Assembly (NCBI GenBank): GCA_958295895.1 | Contig: CATQHI010000027.1 | Coordinates: 1 to 64,000, forward strand | Source of the DNA: Saprospiraceae bacterium | Lineage (GTDB): Bacteria; Bacteroidota; Bacteroidia; Chitinophagales; Saprospiraceae | Length of the DNA: 64,000 nucleotides | Direction of reading: 5' to 3' | Shown: positions 9,559 through 18,049 of the stretch, in pieces | Layout of the letters: each line of letters begins with the position of its first letter | Numbering within the stretch: the first letter of the stretch is position 1 | Program-made: the position numbers and the translations under genes | Notes under the pieces: model-generated | Told to the model about the DNA's origin: nothing | The model's input: only the letters and a program-made list of their open reading frames with translations | Database searches by the model: none

Positions 9559-10584
9559 ATGCACACCCCTCCTACTAGTCCGTATCATTTGCCCCCCGTG
9601 CTCCAGGATTGGCGCCAGGAAAACTGGCCGGAGGTAAGCGTCTCGGTAGTTACCTACAATCAGGCGCACCTGATCGAGCGGGCGCTGGATAGCATCCTGG
9701 CCCAGCGGGTCAGCTTCGCCTACGAGATCGTGGTGGGTGACGACTGCTCCACGGATGGCACCCGCGCTATCCTGGAGCGCTACCGGTCCCACCATCCCGA
9801 TAAGATCAGGCTGCTACTGTACGAACAACGTCTTCCAGGCACCCCCGGCCGGCAAAACAACATGCGCAATCCCGTGGCCTGCCGCGGCAAGTACACCGCA
9901 CTCCTGGATGGAGACGATTACTGGATCGACCCCAACAAACTACAGTCGCAGTACGAGGTGATGGAGCGGTACCCCGAGCTGAGTATCTGTCTCCACGATA
10001 CGCGTTGCACCATCATCGGCCCCGATGGCCGGCTCATGCCCGACGAGACCCACCTCCGCAGCGGCCCCCCGGAGCGTAAGCCTGCCGCCGGCTTTTACGA
10101 TCACGCCTTTTTCTGCGCCGACCGTAACATTCGGGTCCATACCAGTTCGTTCTTTTTCCGTACCCGCATCTTCGGCGACTGGCCGCCGGGCTATGAGAAA
10201 GTGGTGGCGGCCGACCACTACTTATTTCTACTCATCAGCCAGCGCGGCCCGGCTTACTACGACCCCACCGTGCGCTCCGTCTATGAGGTCCAGACGGTGA
10301 GCCTCACCCAGGGCCCGGCCTACCTCAGCGAGCCCCGTGTCGCCCAACGTATCCGTGACCTTAGGACCTATCGCCGCCGTTTTCCGGCTACCCGACTTAC
10401 CGTTTCCTATAGTGTTTTTGCTGCTCGTCACCTCAAGTGGCTCATCTTTATGGCGCTACGTAGGGGGGAGATCCGGCAGGCGTCTTCCTGGTTCGTGCAG
10501 CTGCTGGCCGAACCCCGGGGGCTCTACGAAATGATCCGGTACCGCATCCGTAAAAGCATGAAGCCCCATACTCTACGCCGATGA
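9559..10584 (+). CDS. Family 2 glycosyltransferase
   Basis: GT-A fold glycosyltransferase, 341 residues, cytoplasmic or membrane-peripheral. Family 2 hallmarks: VSVVTYNQAHLIERALDSIL, the nucleotide-sugar loop VGDDCSTDGT, and the metal-binding DGDDYW (DxD equivalent) at about residue 120. C-terminal part is basic and partly hydrophobic (LKWLIFMALRRGEIRQA), perhaps membrane-associated. The stop overlaps the start of the next glycosyltransferase (ATGA, 10581-10584), so the two are translationally coupled. Sugar and acceptor are not evident; no other polysaccharide genes are nearby. Confidence 0.9.
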   Translation: MHTPPTSPYHLPPVLQDWRQENWPEVSVSVVTYNQAHLIERALDSILAQRVSFAYEIVVGDDCSTDGTRAILERYRSHHPDKIRLLLYEQRLPGTPGRQNNMRNPVACRGKYTALLDGDDYWIDPNKLQSQYEVMERYPELSICLHDTRCTIIGPDGRLMPDETHLRSGPPERKPAAGFYDHAFFCADRNIRVHTSSFFFRTRIFGDWPPGYEKVVAADHYLFLLISQRGPAYYDPTVRSVYEVQTVSLTQGPAYLSEPRVAQRIRDLRTYRRRFPATRLTVSYSVFAARHLKWLIFMALRRGEIRQASSWFVQLLAEPRGLYEMIRYRIRKSMKPHTLRR

Positions 10585-11555
10585 AGGTCTCCATCATCAT
10601 CCCTGCCTACAACGCAGCCCCTTTCCTCCAGCGGGCCATCCACTCAGCCATGCGGGCGGGGTCGCAGGTGCGGGGCGGGTGGGAGGTGATCCTGGTCGAT
10701 AACGGTTCCACGGACGCTACCGGTGAATTGATCGCTCAGGCAGTGCGAGCCCACGAAGGACGCATCCGCGCCACCAACTGTAGCCAACCGGGAGCAGGCG
10801 CGGCCCGAAACCTGGGCGCCGCGATGAGTAGCGGAGAGTGGCTTCAATTCCTGGATGCTGACGATACCCTGGCCCCCGAAAAGATCGGCCACCAGCTCGG
10901 TCTGGCCGGAAAGGCCAAATGGGTGGTTGGGGCTTACCGGCATCTGTACTCCGATGGAAGCACCGAAGACTCGCTACCGCATCCCGACCTCTGGCGGGGC
11001 TTATTTCACAATTACCGCACGGGGCATACCATATCCAACCTCGTACACCGCAGTGCCTTCGACGCCATTGGTGGCTGGGACGAAACCCTGCCCAGCAATC
11101 AGGACCCCGACCTGCACTACCGCCTGCTCAGGGCGAAAATCCCCTACGTGATCGACAACCACGTTGCCAGTTTCTACCACCACCACGACGGGCCCCGCAT
11201 CATCGCTTCCGATCCCGCCACAAAAATGCACATCCGCGTGCGCTTCCTGGCCGACGCCAACGACTACCTATTCACCACCCGCCCCACCTACTGGCAGCAG
11301 CACGCCCCCTACTTTCTCGGTGCCCTCCTGCGCGCCGTGCGCATGCTAGCCACCCACGACCTGCCGGCCGCCAGTACAGCCTACACCAGCTACTTCGGCC
11401 CCACCCGCCCCTGGCCACTGCCGGACCGGCCGCTCGAACTGATGCCCCGCTACACCCGCCTTTACCCCTACCTCGGCTTCCGCACCCTAGAGTCTGCTCG
11501 CCTATCCCTCACCCGCTACCTCCCCCCTACCCTTAGGCAGCTCCTGAAATCGTAG
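10581..11555 (+). CDS. Family 2 glycosyltransferase
   Basis: 324-residue GT2 enzyme coupled to the preceding one by an ATGA overlap. N-terminal [18 protein letters not shown], the [12 protein letters not shown] nucleotide loop, [25 protein letters not shown] with the metal-binding DADD at about residue 95, and a later [12 protein letters not shown] segment with the catalytic-base-like acidic residue. Substrate unknown. The two enzymes probably act in sequence on one glycan. Confidence 0.9.
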   Translation: MKVSIIIPAYNAAPFLQRAIHSAMRAGSQVRGGWEVILVDNGSTDATGELIAQAVRAHEGRIRATNCSQPGAGAARNLGAAMSSGEWLQFLDADDTLAPEKIGHQLGLAGKAKWVVGAYRHLYSDGSTEDSLPHPDLWRGLFHNYRTGHTISNLVHRSAFDAIGGWDETLPSNQDPDLHYRLLRAKIPYVIDNHVASFYHHHDGPRIIASDPATKMHIRVRFLADANDYLFTTRPTYWQQHAPYFLGALLRAVRMLATHDLPAASTAYTSYFGPTRPWPLPDRPLELMPRYTRLYPYLGFRTLESARLSLTRYLPPTLRQLLKS

Positions 11556-11568
11556 TACCTTCCCGCCC

Positions 11569-12645
11569 TTGAACACCTTCGGCACCCTCTTCCGCATCAC
11601 CACCTTCGGCGAAAGCCACGGCCGCGGCCTGGGGGTGACCATCGACGGCTGCCCCGCCGGACTGCCCCTCGATGTAGAAGCAATTCAGCACGAGATGGCC
11701 CGCCGCCGCCCCGGCCAGAGCCGCCTGGTCACCCAGCGCAAGGAGGGCGATACCGTGGAGCTGCTCAGTGGCACCTTCGAGGGCCTCACTACGGGCACCC
11801 CCATCGGTATGGTGATCTATAATGAAGATCAGCGGAGTAAGGACTACAGCCACATCTACGACAAGTACCGGCCCAGCCACGCCGACTACACCTTCGCGGC
11901 CAAGTACGGTCACCGCGACTACCGCGGCGGCGGTCGCTCCTCGGCCCGCGAGACCGCCGCCCGCGTGGCCGCCGGTGCCGTGGCCAAGCAACTGCTGGCC
12001 CACCTTGGCATCAGCATCCATAGCTACGTCGACCAGGTAGGCAGTATCGCCACCGACCTTCCGCACGAGGAGTTGAACCTTGACCGGATCGACAGCAACG
12101 ACGTACGCTGCCCCGATCCGGCCACCGCCGCCGAGATGGAACAAGAGATACTCGCCGTACGCAAGGCCGGCGATACCATCGGCGGCATCGTCAAGTGTGT
12201 CATCCGTGGCGTACCCCCGGGCTGGGGCGAGCCGGTCTTCGACAAATTACACGCCGACCTGGGCAAGGCCATCCTGAGCATTAACGCCTGCAAGGGCTTC
12301 GACTACGGCAGCGGCTTCGCGGGGGTCACCCTGCGGGGCAGCGCACACAACGATGCCTTTTATACCGATGACGACGGCCGCGTACGCACCCGCACCAACC
12401 GCAGCGGCGGCATCCAGGGCGGGATCTCCAACGGAGAGGATATCTACTTCCGCGCCGCCTTCAAGCCGGTGGCCACCATCATCTCCGACCAGGAAAGTGT
12501 GAATGAGGCCGGTGAGGCCGTGACCGTGGTGGGTAAGGGCCGCCACGATCCCTGTGTGCTTCCCCGCGCCGTGCCGATCGTAGACGCGATGGTTGCTCTG
12601 GTGCTGGCCGACCACGGCCTGCGGGCGCGAATCAACAAACTGTAG
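11569..12645 (+). CDS. aroC: Chorismate synthase
   Basis: Last step of the shikimate pathway: 5-enolpyruvylshikimate-3-phosphate to chorismate, needing reduced FMN. 358 residues from a TTG start (the only start consistent with the conserved [18 protein letters not shown]). Signatures: [63 protein letters not shown] and, near the end, [17 protein letters not shown]. Full length and intact. It follows the glycosyltransferases by 13 bp and could be transcribed with them. Confidence 0.97.
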   Translation: MNTFGTLFRITTFGESHGRGLGVTIDGCPAGLPLDVEAIQHEMARRRPGQSRLVTQRKEGDTVELLSGTFEGLTTGTPIGMVIYNEDQRSKDYSHIYDKYRPSHADYTFAAKYGHRDYRGGGRSSARETAARVAAGAVAKQLLAHLGISIHSYVDQVGSIATDLPHEELNLDRIDSNDVRCPDPATAAEMEQEILAVRKAGDTIGGIVKCVIRGVPPGWGEPVFDKLHADLGKAILSINACKGFDYGSGFAGVTLRGSAHNDAFYTDDDGRVRTRTNRSGGIQGGISNGEDIYFRAAFKPVATIISDQESVNEAGEAVTVVGKGRHDPCVLPRAVPIVDAMVALVLADHGLRARINKL

Positions 12646-12656
12646 CCACCACTCCG

Positions 12657-13274
12657 TTAATCCGTATAGCCCTCCGGTAGGGCCCACCCATAGCCGAGCC
12701 AGTCCTCCAGATGGTCTACATCGCTCAGGTAGGGCAGTTGGTAGGTCGACAGGCCCTGCACCTGCGTCCGCGCCAGCGTTTCTTCCAGGACCTCGGAGGT
12801 GCTCCAGGGCATATCGGTAAATAAGAACGGTTGCGGCCGCCGCATGCCTAGCAGGTAGTAACCGCCGTCGTTCGCCGGGCCTACCACGACGTCATGGTCG
12901 GTGAGGGATGCAAAGGCCTCTTCGAGCAACTCGGTAGTGACGCCCGGACAGTCGCTGCCGATGATAAGGACCCGGTCGTGCCCGTGGGCGAAGGCGTGCT
13001 CGAAGGCCCCGGCCATGCGCTGCCCCAGGTCCTGCCCTACCTGGAGAAGTTTGACGAAGCGGTTAGCGGGCCAGTCGTCATCCGTAGCTACGTGATCGGA
13101 GTAGTAGAGGTAGCACGTGGCGTCCTGCAAGCCGAGTGCCTGATCGCGGGTGTACCGCAGCAAAATACCGTACATGTGCAGGGCCATAGCGTCGCCTACA
13201 TCCTGGGCCAGGCGGGTCTTGGTCCGGCCGGCGATGGGGTTTTTGACCATGACGATCAGAGCGGGCTGGGGCAT
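12657..13274 (-). CDS. DUF2064 / TIGR04282 family glycosyltransferase-like protein
   Basis: 205-residue GT-A fold protein related to sugar-nucleotide transferases. The start MPQPALIVMVKNPIAGRTKTRLA is chosen because the conserved nucleotide-binding loop (KNP..GR.KTRLA) begins there. Other family blocks: LGQRMAGAFEHAF, VLIIGSDCPGV (metal-binding aspartate) and VVGPANDGGYYLLGM, then PWST. Activity of the family is not firmly known. Converges on aroC with an 11-bp gap. Confidence 0.88.
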   Translation of the reverse strand: MPQPALIVMVKNPIAGRTKTRLAQDVGDAMALHMYGILLRYTRDQALGLQDATCYLYYSDHVATDDDWPANRFVKLLQVGQDLGQRMAGAFEHAFAHGHDRVLIIGSDCPGVTTELLEEAFASLTDHDVVVGPANDGGYYLLGMRRPQPFLFTDMPWSTSEVLEETLARTQVQGLSTYQLPYLSDVDHLEDWLGYGWALPEGYTD

Positions 13275-13329
13275 GGCGGCAAGATAAGTGATGCCGCGCC
13301 CAACCCCCGGCTGTACGGAATCGTTGCAT

Positions 13330-13424
13330 GGAGGCTTACGTCCATCGCCGATCCGCCGCCGCGGGCCGAACACATTCGTGGCTACGTGGCGTTCTGGAAG
13401 GAAGTGAAAGTGCAGAAAAATTAA
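13330..13424 (+). pseudogene. Possible 3' remnant of a small DUF427-like gene
   Basis: The plus frame ending at TAA 13422-13424 reads ADPPPRAEHIRGYVAFWKEV, which resembles the C-terminus of DUF427-type proteins (AHI.GYVAFW). No matching N-terminal part exists upstream, where the DUF2064 gene lies on the other strand. It may be a truncated leftover or chance similarity. Confidence 0.3.
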
Positions 13425-13433
13425 GCCAGACGC

Positions 13434-14696
13434 GTGACGCGAACCATTACTACCCCCTCTTCCGAAGTCGCGCGGCATTACACCCGGGTGCGGGAGCAGT
13501 CCGTCTATCTATGTGCTCCCCTGCAGCAGGAGGATTACGTTGTCCAGCCGCGGGCTGAGGTGAGCCCCCCCAAGTGGCACCTGGGGCATTCCAGCTGGTT
13601 TTTTGAAAACTTCCTCCTAGCTGAATACCTGCCCGGCTACCGGCGCTTCGACGAGCGGCTCAACTACTTCTTTAACAGCTACTACGAGAGCCAGGGGCCC
13701 CGCATTCAGCGGAGCCAGCGCGGTAATATGAGCCGCCCCGGCCTGAAGGTGATCCTGGACTACCGCGCTCACGTAGACGCGGCCATGCAGCAGCTACTGG
13801 GCCTACGTCTTCCCCAGGTTGCTACCCTGACCGAGCTTGGATTGCACCACGAGCAGCAGCACCAGGAACTGCTACTGACGGACATCAAGTATATTTTCGG
13901 CACCAACCCGCTTTACCCTCCGTACCGCGACCTGGTCATCCCCACCTCCCCCCCACCCTCGCTTGCTTACGTCTCCATTCCCGGAGGCCGTTACGGAATC
14001 GGGCACCGGAGCCCGGGCTTTTGCTGGGACAACGAGCTCGGCGCCCACGAGGTCCTGCTCCAGGATTACGGCATCGCCTCACGCCTGGTGACTAACGGCG
14101 AATACCTGGCCTTCATGGCTGACGGGGGCTATGAGCGCTTCGAGCTCTGGCAGATGGACGGGATCGAATGGGCGCGCGGGCTGGCCGAGCAAGCGCCCCT
14201 CTACTGGTACCGGACCGAGGCCGGCTGGCGGCACTACACCCTGCACAAGGGCCTGGAGGAGATCGACCCCAACCTACCGGTCACCCACATCAGCTGGTAC
14301 GAGGCCGATGCCTACGCCCGCTGGGCGGGGGCCCGTCTGGCCACCGAGTTTGAGTGGGAGATCGCCTGTAACACGCTCAGCCCGGAGGTCGACCCGCGGG
14401 GCAACTGGGTCGAGCGCGAAGCCTACCACCCGCTGGCTGCTACCGATACGTCCGATTACCAGTTTCTAGGTCACTGCTGGGAATGGACGAATTCGGCGTA
14501 CCTTCCCTACCCCCGCTACCCCCGTCCGCAGGGTGCTCTGGGGGAGTACAACGGTAAGTTCATGATTAATCAAATGGTGCTGCGGGGGGGTAGCTGCGCC
14601 ACCCCCCGCAGTCATATCCGCTCCACGTACCGTAATTTCTTTCAGCCCGACAAGCGGTGGCAATTTACCGGCATCCGCCTCGCCAAAGATCAATAA
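13434..14696 (+). CDS. egtB: Ergothioneine biosynthesis protein EgtB
   Basis: Non-haem iron sulfoxide synthase that joins a sulfur donor (gamma-glutamylcysteine or cysteine) to hercynine with O2. 420 residues from GTG. N-terminal DinB-like four-helix domain with the iron-ligand motif HHEQQHQEL (about residue 140) and an upstream histidine in WHLGHSSWFFE; C-terminal formylglycine-enzyme/sulfatase-modifying domain (about 170-420) ending GGSCATPRSHIRSTYRNFF. Lies 3 bp before egtD, a clear two-gene operon. The sequence does not say which thiol donor is used; no egtA/egtC/egtE is present here. Confidence 0.94.
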   Translation: MTRTITTPSSEVARHYTRVREQSVYLCAPLQQEDYVVQPRAEVSPPKWHLGHSSWFFENFLLAEYLPGYRRFDERLNYFFNSYYESQGPRIQRSQRGNMSRPGLKVILDYRAHVDAAMQQLLGLRLPQVATLTELGLHHEQQHQELLLTDIKYIFGTNPLYPPYRDLVIPTSPPPSLAYVSIPGGRYGIGHRSPGFCWDNELGAHEVLLQDYGIASRLVTNGEYLAFMADGGYERFELWQMDGIEWARGLAEQAPLYWYRTEAGWRHYTLHKGLEEIDPNLPVTHISWYEADAYARWAGARLATEFEWEIACNTLSPEVDPRGNWVEREAYHPLAATDTSDYQFLGHCWEWTNSAYLPYPRYPRPQGALGEYNGKFMINQMVLRGGSCATPRSHIRSTYRNFFQPDKRWQFTGIRLAKDQ

Positions 14697-14699
14697 CCC

Positions 14700-15671
14700 A
14701 TGACGTTTACCCCTACTTCCCGTATAAGTGCCTTTGCCCAGGACGTGCTGGATGGGCTGAACCGCCCCGTGCGCCAATTAAGTAGCAAGTGGTTTTACGA
14801 TGACCGGGGTACGGAACTCTTTCGGCAGATCATGCGCTGCCCGGAATACTACCTCACGGAAGCCGAAGCGTGCATCTACCGCCAGAGCGTACCACAACTT
14901 ATCGGGGCCCTCGACGGCCGTCCGTTCGATCTCATCGAGCTCGGGGCCGGTGATGGTAGCAAGACCCAAATTCTCATCGAGGAGTTCCTTCGGGTGGGCC
15001 TTAGGTTCAGCTACCGGCCCATCGACCTGAGTGGTAGCGCCCTGGCCGAACTCGGCAACCTCATCAAATTGCGCTGGCCGACGCTCGATTTCGACCCCAT
15101 TCAGGCCGATTACTTCGAGGCACTCAACCGACTGGGCACCGCTACCGGTGGCCGGCAGCGCCTACTGCTCTTCCCGGGGGCTAACATCGGCAATTTTAGC
15201 CCCGCCGAAGCCGTCGCCGTACTCCAGCGATTATATTCCTTCCTGAGCCCTGATGATCTTTTGCTCACGGGCTTCGACCTGAAAAAAGACCCTAGCATGG
15301 TGCTAGCCGCCTACAACGATGCCGATGGGCTCACCGCGGCCTTCAACCTGAATCTGCTGGTGCGCATCAACCGAGAGCTTGGAGGCAACTTCGAGCTCGA
15401 CTGCTGGCGGCACTGGGAGACTTATGATCCGGCGGAGGGAGCGGCCCGTAGCTTCCTGCTGCCCATCGAACCACAGACGGTGCACCTACAGGCACTCAAG
15501 CGGCAGTTCCAGTTCCGGGCCTGGGAGCCCATTGCCGTAGAGATCAGTCAGAAGTACAACCTGCGCGAGATCGAGGGCATGGCCGACGCGGCGGGCTTCA
15601 GCTTTCAAGACCACTTTACGGACGACCGGCTGCTGTTCACGAATAGCCTATGGCGAGTGCCCAACCCGTAA
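14700..15671 (+). CDS. egtD: L-histidine N-alpha-methyltransferase EgtD
   Basis: SAM-dependent enzyme that trimethylates histidine to hercynine, the substrate of EgtB. 323 residues. Family motifs: SSKWFYDDRGTELFRQIMRC and PEYYLTEAE near the N-terminus, the SAM loop IELGAGDGSKT (about residue 80), FPGANIGNF (about 160) and LTGFDLKKDP. Normal length, intact. Its 3' end overlaps the opposing glycosyltransferase by 35 bp. Confidence 0.95.
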   Translation: MTFTPTSRISAFAQDVLDGLNRPVRQLSSKWFYDDRGTELFRQIMRCPEYYLTEAEACIYRQSVPQLIGALDGRPFDLIELGAGDGSKTQILIEEFLRVGLRFSYRPIDLSGSALAELGNLIKLRWPTLDFDPIQADYFEALNRLGTATGGRQRLLLFPGANIGNFSPAEAVAVLQRLYSFLSPDDLLLTGFDLKKDPSMVLAAYNDADGLTAAFNLNLLVRINRELGGNFELDCWRHWETYDPAEGAARSFLLPIEPQTVHLQALKRQFQFRAWEPIAVEISQKYNLREIEGMADAAGFSFQDHFTDDRLLFTNSLWRVPNP

Positions 15672-16512
15672 TCCACCACTTCAGTTTGAGCATATCCAGC
15701 GCCCTGAGACTATGCGTGCGGTGCAGGTAGCGCAGTAACCACTCCTCGGGAAACGCCTCCGTCACCTGGGAAAGGCGGGGGTACCGGTCGGCAAAGATCG
15801 TGAGCCGCGTGGTCAGTGTAGGGTGCGCTCTGCGTAAATCCTTGAGGGTTTCTACCGCCTGCCGTTGCTTAGCCAGGAATACTTCGGTACGATCCAGTCC
15901 CAGATGGGTCACGGGATTATCGATGTACTCGATGTGCGTGCCGGCGGGGGCCAGTAGCTGCCCCCAGAGCGTATCCTCGTGCCCGTAGCTATGCACTTCG
16001 GGAAAAGGGTGATCGAGAAAAAATTGCCGGTCGACCCGAAAATTGTTACTCTGAAAGTGCAGGTAGGGACGCGGGCGGCGGCGCGCGGGTGCCAGGGCCT
16101 CGCGGTACCGGCCGTAGTGCCAGTGGAGATACAAGTCCGGGTCGGCGGGGGGCTGCTCAAAGTAGCTGGTGCCGCCCACCACTACGGTAGCCGCTGTGGG
16201 CCGGCTCAGGTAGTTGCGTAGGTAATTGGGATTTGGCTCGCTATCCACATCCAGCATCACCAGCATGGCATACTGTGCATCACGCGCCATGCGGTTGCGG
16301 ATACTGGCCCGACCGGTATTTTCTGTCAGTGCCCGGTAGCGGACGGTGGGTAGCTCGGTGAGGGGTTGGTTTACGCGTTGCTGCTGCGGGTGGCTACCGT
16401 CTTCGTAGACCAATACCTCGATGGGCTCGCTCAGTGCTGCTGCCTGGCGCAGTAGCGTTTGGACGAGGGGACGCGCATCATAGTTGTAGACGGGTACACA
16501 AATCGAAAGCAT
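15637..16512 (-). CDS. Family 2 glycosyltransferase
   Basis: 291-residue GT2 protein: MLSICVPVYNYDARPLVQTL, VLVYEDGSHPQQQ (nucleotide loop), ENTGRASIRNRMA and LVMLDVDSEPN with the DxD metal site at about residue 90. The C-terminal half has FPEVHSYGHEDTLWG, a typical acceptor-side ED motif. Function and acceptor unknown. Next gene on the same strand is 32 bp upstream. Confidence 0.88.
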   Translation of the reverse strand: MLSICVPVYNYDARPLVQTLLRQAAALSEPIEVLVYEDGSHPQQQRVNQPLTELPTVRYRALTENTGRASIRNRMARDAQYAMLVMLDVDSEPNPNYLRNYLSRPTAATVVVGGTSYFEQPPADPDLYLHWHYGRYREALAPARRRPRPYLHFQSNNFRVDRQFFLDHPFPEVHSYGHEDTLWGQLLAPAGTHIEYIDNPVTHLGLDRTEVFLAKQRQAVETLKDLRRAHPTLTTRLTIFADRYPRLSQVTEAFPEEWLLRYLHRTHSLRALDMLKLKWWITGWALAIGYS

Positions 16513-16544
16513 AGCGGGAGCTAAGGAACGGCCAAAGCTACGCC

Positions 16545-17234
16545 CTAGGTGCCGGAATGCTTTCGCCGATCTGTATGAATATACGCTACGGGAAGTGTGC
16601 GCCGGCGTAGCTGTTGCACAAATAGCTGCAACAGGATCTTCCCCTCTACTTCACCGACTCCGGGTAAATAGCGGGTAAGTAGGCCCCGCGACAGGCGGTA
16701 GGCATCTTCTACCACAGAGGCCTGCTGCTCATAGTTAAATTTACAGATATGTCGGGTAGCCGTCAGTCCGGCCCGCCCCCCGTAGTCATATCCGGCTACG
16801 GTACGTTGGGCGGCTAGTGCCCGGGGGATATAGCAGGCTCCGTGGTGGACGTACTGCCAGACGTGCATCACCTCGTGCACTAGGATCGCGGGTGGAACAG
16901 GCCCCCAGCTATTGATGGTATGAAAACTGACGTAGCAGATATGGTAGCAACGGGGGCCCACATGGGCACGCTCGTCGATACGGATACGATCGTAGGGCAC
17001 ACTGTCACCGAAGATATCGTACAGCCGATCGTACTCGAGTGGTGTGAGCCGGCGCAGGCTAGGTGTAAGTTGGTTACTGACCGCCTCGTAGGCATCGAAT
17101 ACAAAGAGTAGGTCGAGCACCTGAAACAGCCGATCCAGCCAGGAGGTGTCGACCCCAGAAGAGGTTAGAGAAACCGATAAGCGCGAGAGCCGTAGACAAA
17201 AAATTGCTATCAGATACCGCCCGTGATCAATCAT
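16545..17234 (-). CDS. Putative zinc metallopeptidase-like protein (HEVMH motif)
   Basis: 229 residues, not assigned with certainty. A hydrophobic N-terminus (about 1-22) is followed by VPYDRIRIDE, then ILVHEVMHVWQ (HExxH at about residue 120) and, about 50 residues later, FNYEQQASVVEDAYRL, where a glutamate could be the third zinc ligand as in gluzincins. The spacing and the EQQ...V.D.YRL element resemble Bacteroidota vgr-related / DUF4157-like predicted peptidases. No Rhs, Vgr or contractile-injection genes are close, so a toxin role is not supported by context. The other possibility is a structural, inactive homologue. Confidence 0.6.
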   Translation of the reverse strand: MIDHGRYLIAIFCLRLSRLSVSLTSSGVDTSWLDRLFQVLDLLFVFDAYEAVSNQLTPSLRRLTPLEYDRLYDIFGDSVPYDRIRIDERAHVGPRCYHICYVSFHTINSWGPVPPAILVHEVMHVWQYVHHGACYIPRALAAQRTVAGYDYGGRAGLTATRHICKFNYEQQASVVEDAYRLSRGLLTRYLPGVGEVEGKILLQLFVQQLRRRTLPVAYIHTDRRKHSGT

Positions 17235-17643
17235 CGACTAGCCAACTTAGCACAAAGCTAGTATCCGTCCGCAACCAAATCGTACATCGCACTTCTAAAA
17301 TAGTACATCGTAAATCCAATGAGGCTGTAGGGGTAGGAGTCGAACCTACACGGGGCGGTTAGCCACACTTCAGCGCTCCACGGAGGCGGAGCGGCGCTCA
17401 CGCGGAGCCCTGAACTGCGTTTATTCCGGCTTCCCCACCCGCGAGACCGGCGGGCATGGCTGCCAATTTCATCACCCTACAGTATAATCGAACGCTGCCG
17501 TTGCTTCGTCCTTTCAATAGCAAAGATGCAATCATTCAGTAACTATATGCAAGCATTTTTGCAAAGAAAAAGATATATTTATATCAATTGTACAACTGAA
17601 TACATGATTCGTTAAAAAACGCACGGACAAGACACCGTCTTAG
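17235..17643. other. 409-bp intergenic region with tRNA-like gene and AT-rich stretch
   Basis: Holds the tRNA-like gene (17326-17481) and, at about 17520-17620, an unusually AT-rich stretch (CAAAGATGCAATCATTC through AAGATATATTTATATCAATT) in an otherwise GC-rich sequence, which may carry the promoter of the tRNA-like gene on the minus strand. No open reading frame with recognisable motifs. Confidence 0.6.
17326..17481 (-). tRNA. tRNA-like gene, class II, with very long variable arm and atypical anticodon loop
   Basis: Read on the minus strand: acceptor TGTAGGG (17481-17475) pairs with CCCTACA (17332-17326); TG at positions 8-9; D-arm ATG-AAATTGGCAGC-CAT, strongly like tRNA-Leu; a 5-bp anticodon-like stem CCCGC/GCGGG with 7-nt loop CGGTCTC; T-arm GTAGG-TTCGACT-CCTAC. 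Between the anticodon and T arms lie about 85 nt that fold into one extended hairpin (GGGG..AGCC..TTCAG.GCTCC pairing with GGAGC.CTGAA..GGCT..CCCC). The total of 156 nt is far above the normal 85-95 for class II. The loop lacks U33, and the discriminator base would be G. A tRNA-derived or decoy RNA, or a pseudo-tRNA, fits better than a working tRNA-Leu. CCA is not encoded. Confidence 0.55.
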
Positions 17644-18035
17644 CTAGTCAGATTGCGAATCTTTCACCGCGAACCACAAACCCTCCCGCTCGTCTCCCGC
17701 CATGTAGTCAATCAATAATTCCTCGCCGGCGGCTATGGGCAGAGGGCAGAGAACCGATCTGCTGAAACGCATAGTCCATCTCGTAGTCTAGGTTAGGTGC
17801 AGCCGAATGATTGTACAGGGAGCCGAAGCCTAGTGCGAGCGCTGCACCCTCCCCCCCAGATAAAATAGTAATCGTGTAGTGCGGTGCGGTGGATGAGCTC
17901 CCGGTCGGCGGCACTCAGCTCAATCACCGGAGCAAGCTCGACGATAGACTCCGCCGCAATGGGCTCGGCGGTAAACACACCGCGACCACCCCGCAGACTG
18001 GGCTTGAGGTATAATCCAGGAATCTGTACAGACAT
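17644..18035 (-). pseudogene. Small SET-domain protein, two frameshifts
   Basis: Single-domain SET protein (putative lysine methyltransferase family) of about 130 residues when joined. First frame: MSVQIPGLYLKPSLRGGRGVF ... VELAPVIELS; second frame after a run of seven C (about 17850): ALGFGSLYNHSAAPNLDYEM, the SET core NHS motif; third frame: IAAGEELLIDYM, the conserved C-terminal GEEL..DY. The stop TAG is at 17646-17644. Both breaks preserve motif order, so indels and not decay are likely. Lies 14 bp after the MoxR gene on the same strand. Confidence 0.75.
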
Positions 18036-18049
18036 GACAGGTCTTAGCG

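Noticed and set aside
12894-13424. Plus-strand reading frame of 176 codons opposite the DUF2064 gene
   Set aside because: It is a shadow of the minus-strand gene, whose motifs are clear; only its last 30 codons or so deserve mention as a possible remnant.
17326-17481. Group I intron in a tRNA-Leu gene
   Set aside because: The extra sequence is only about 70 nt and folds as a single variable-arm hairpin; a group I intron needs several hundred nucleotides and lies in the anticodon loop.
17520-17620. Replication origin in the AT-rich stretch
   Set aside because: No DnaA-box cluster and no dnaA, dnaN or gyrase gene nearby; a promoter role for the tRNA-like gene is simpler.
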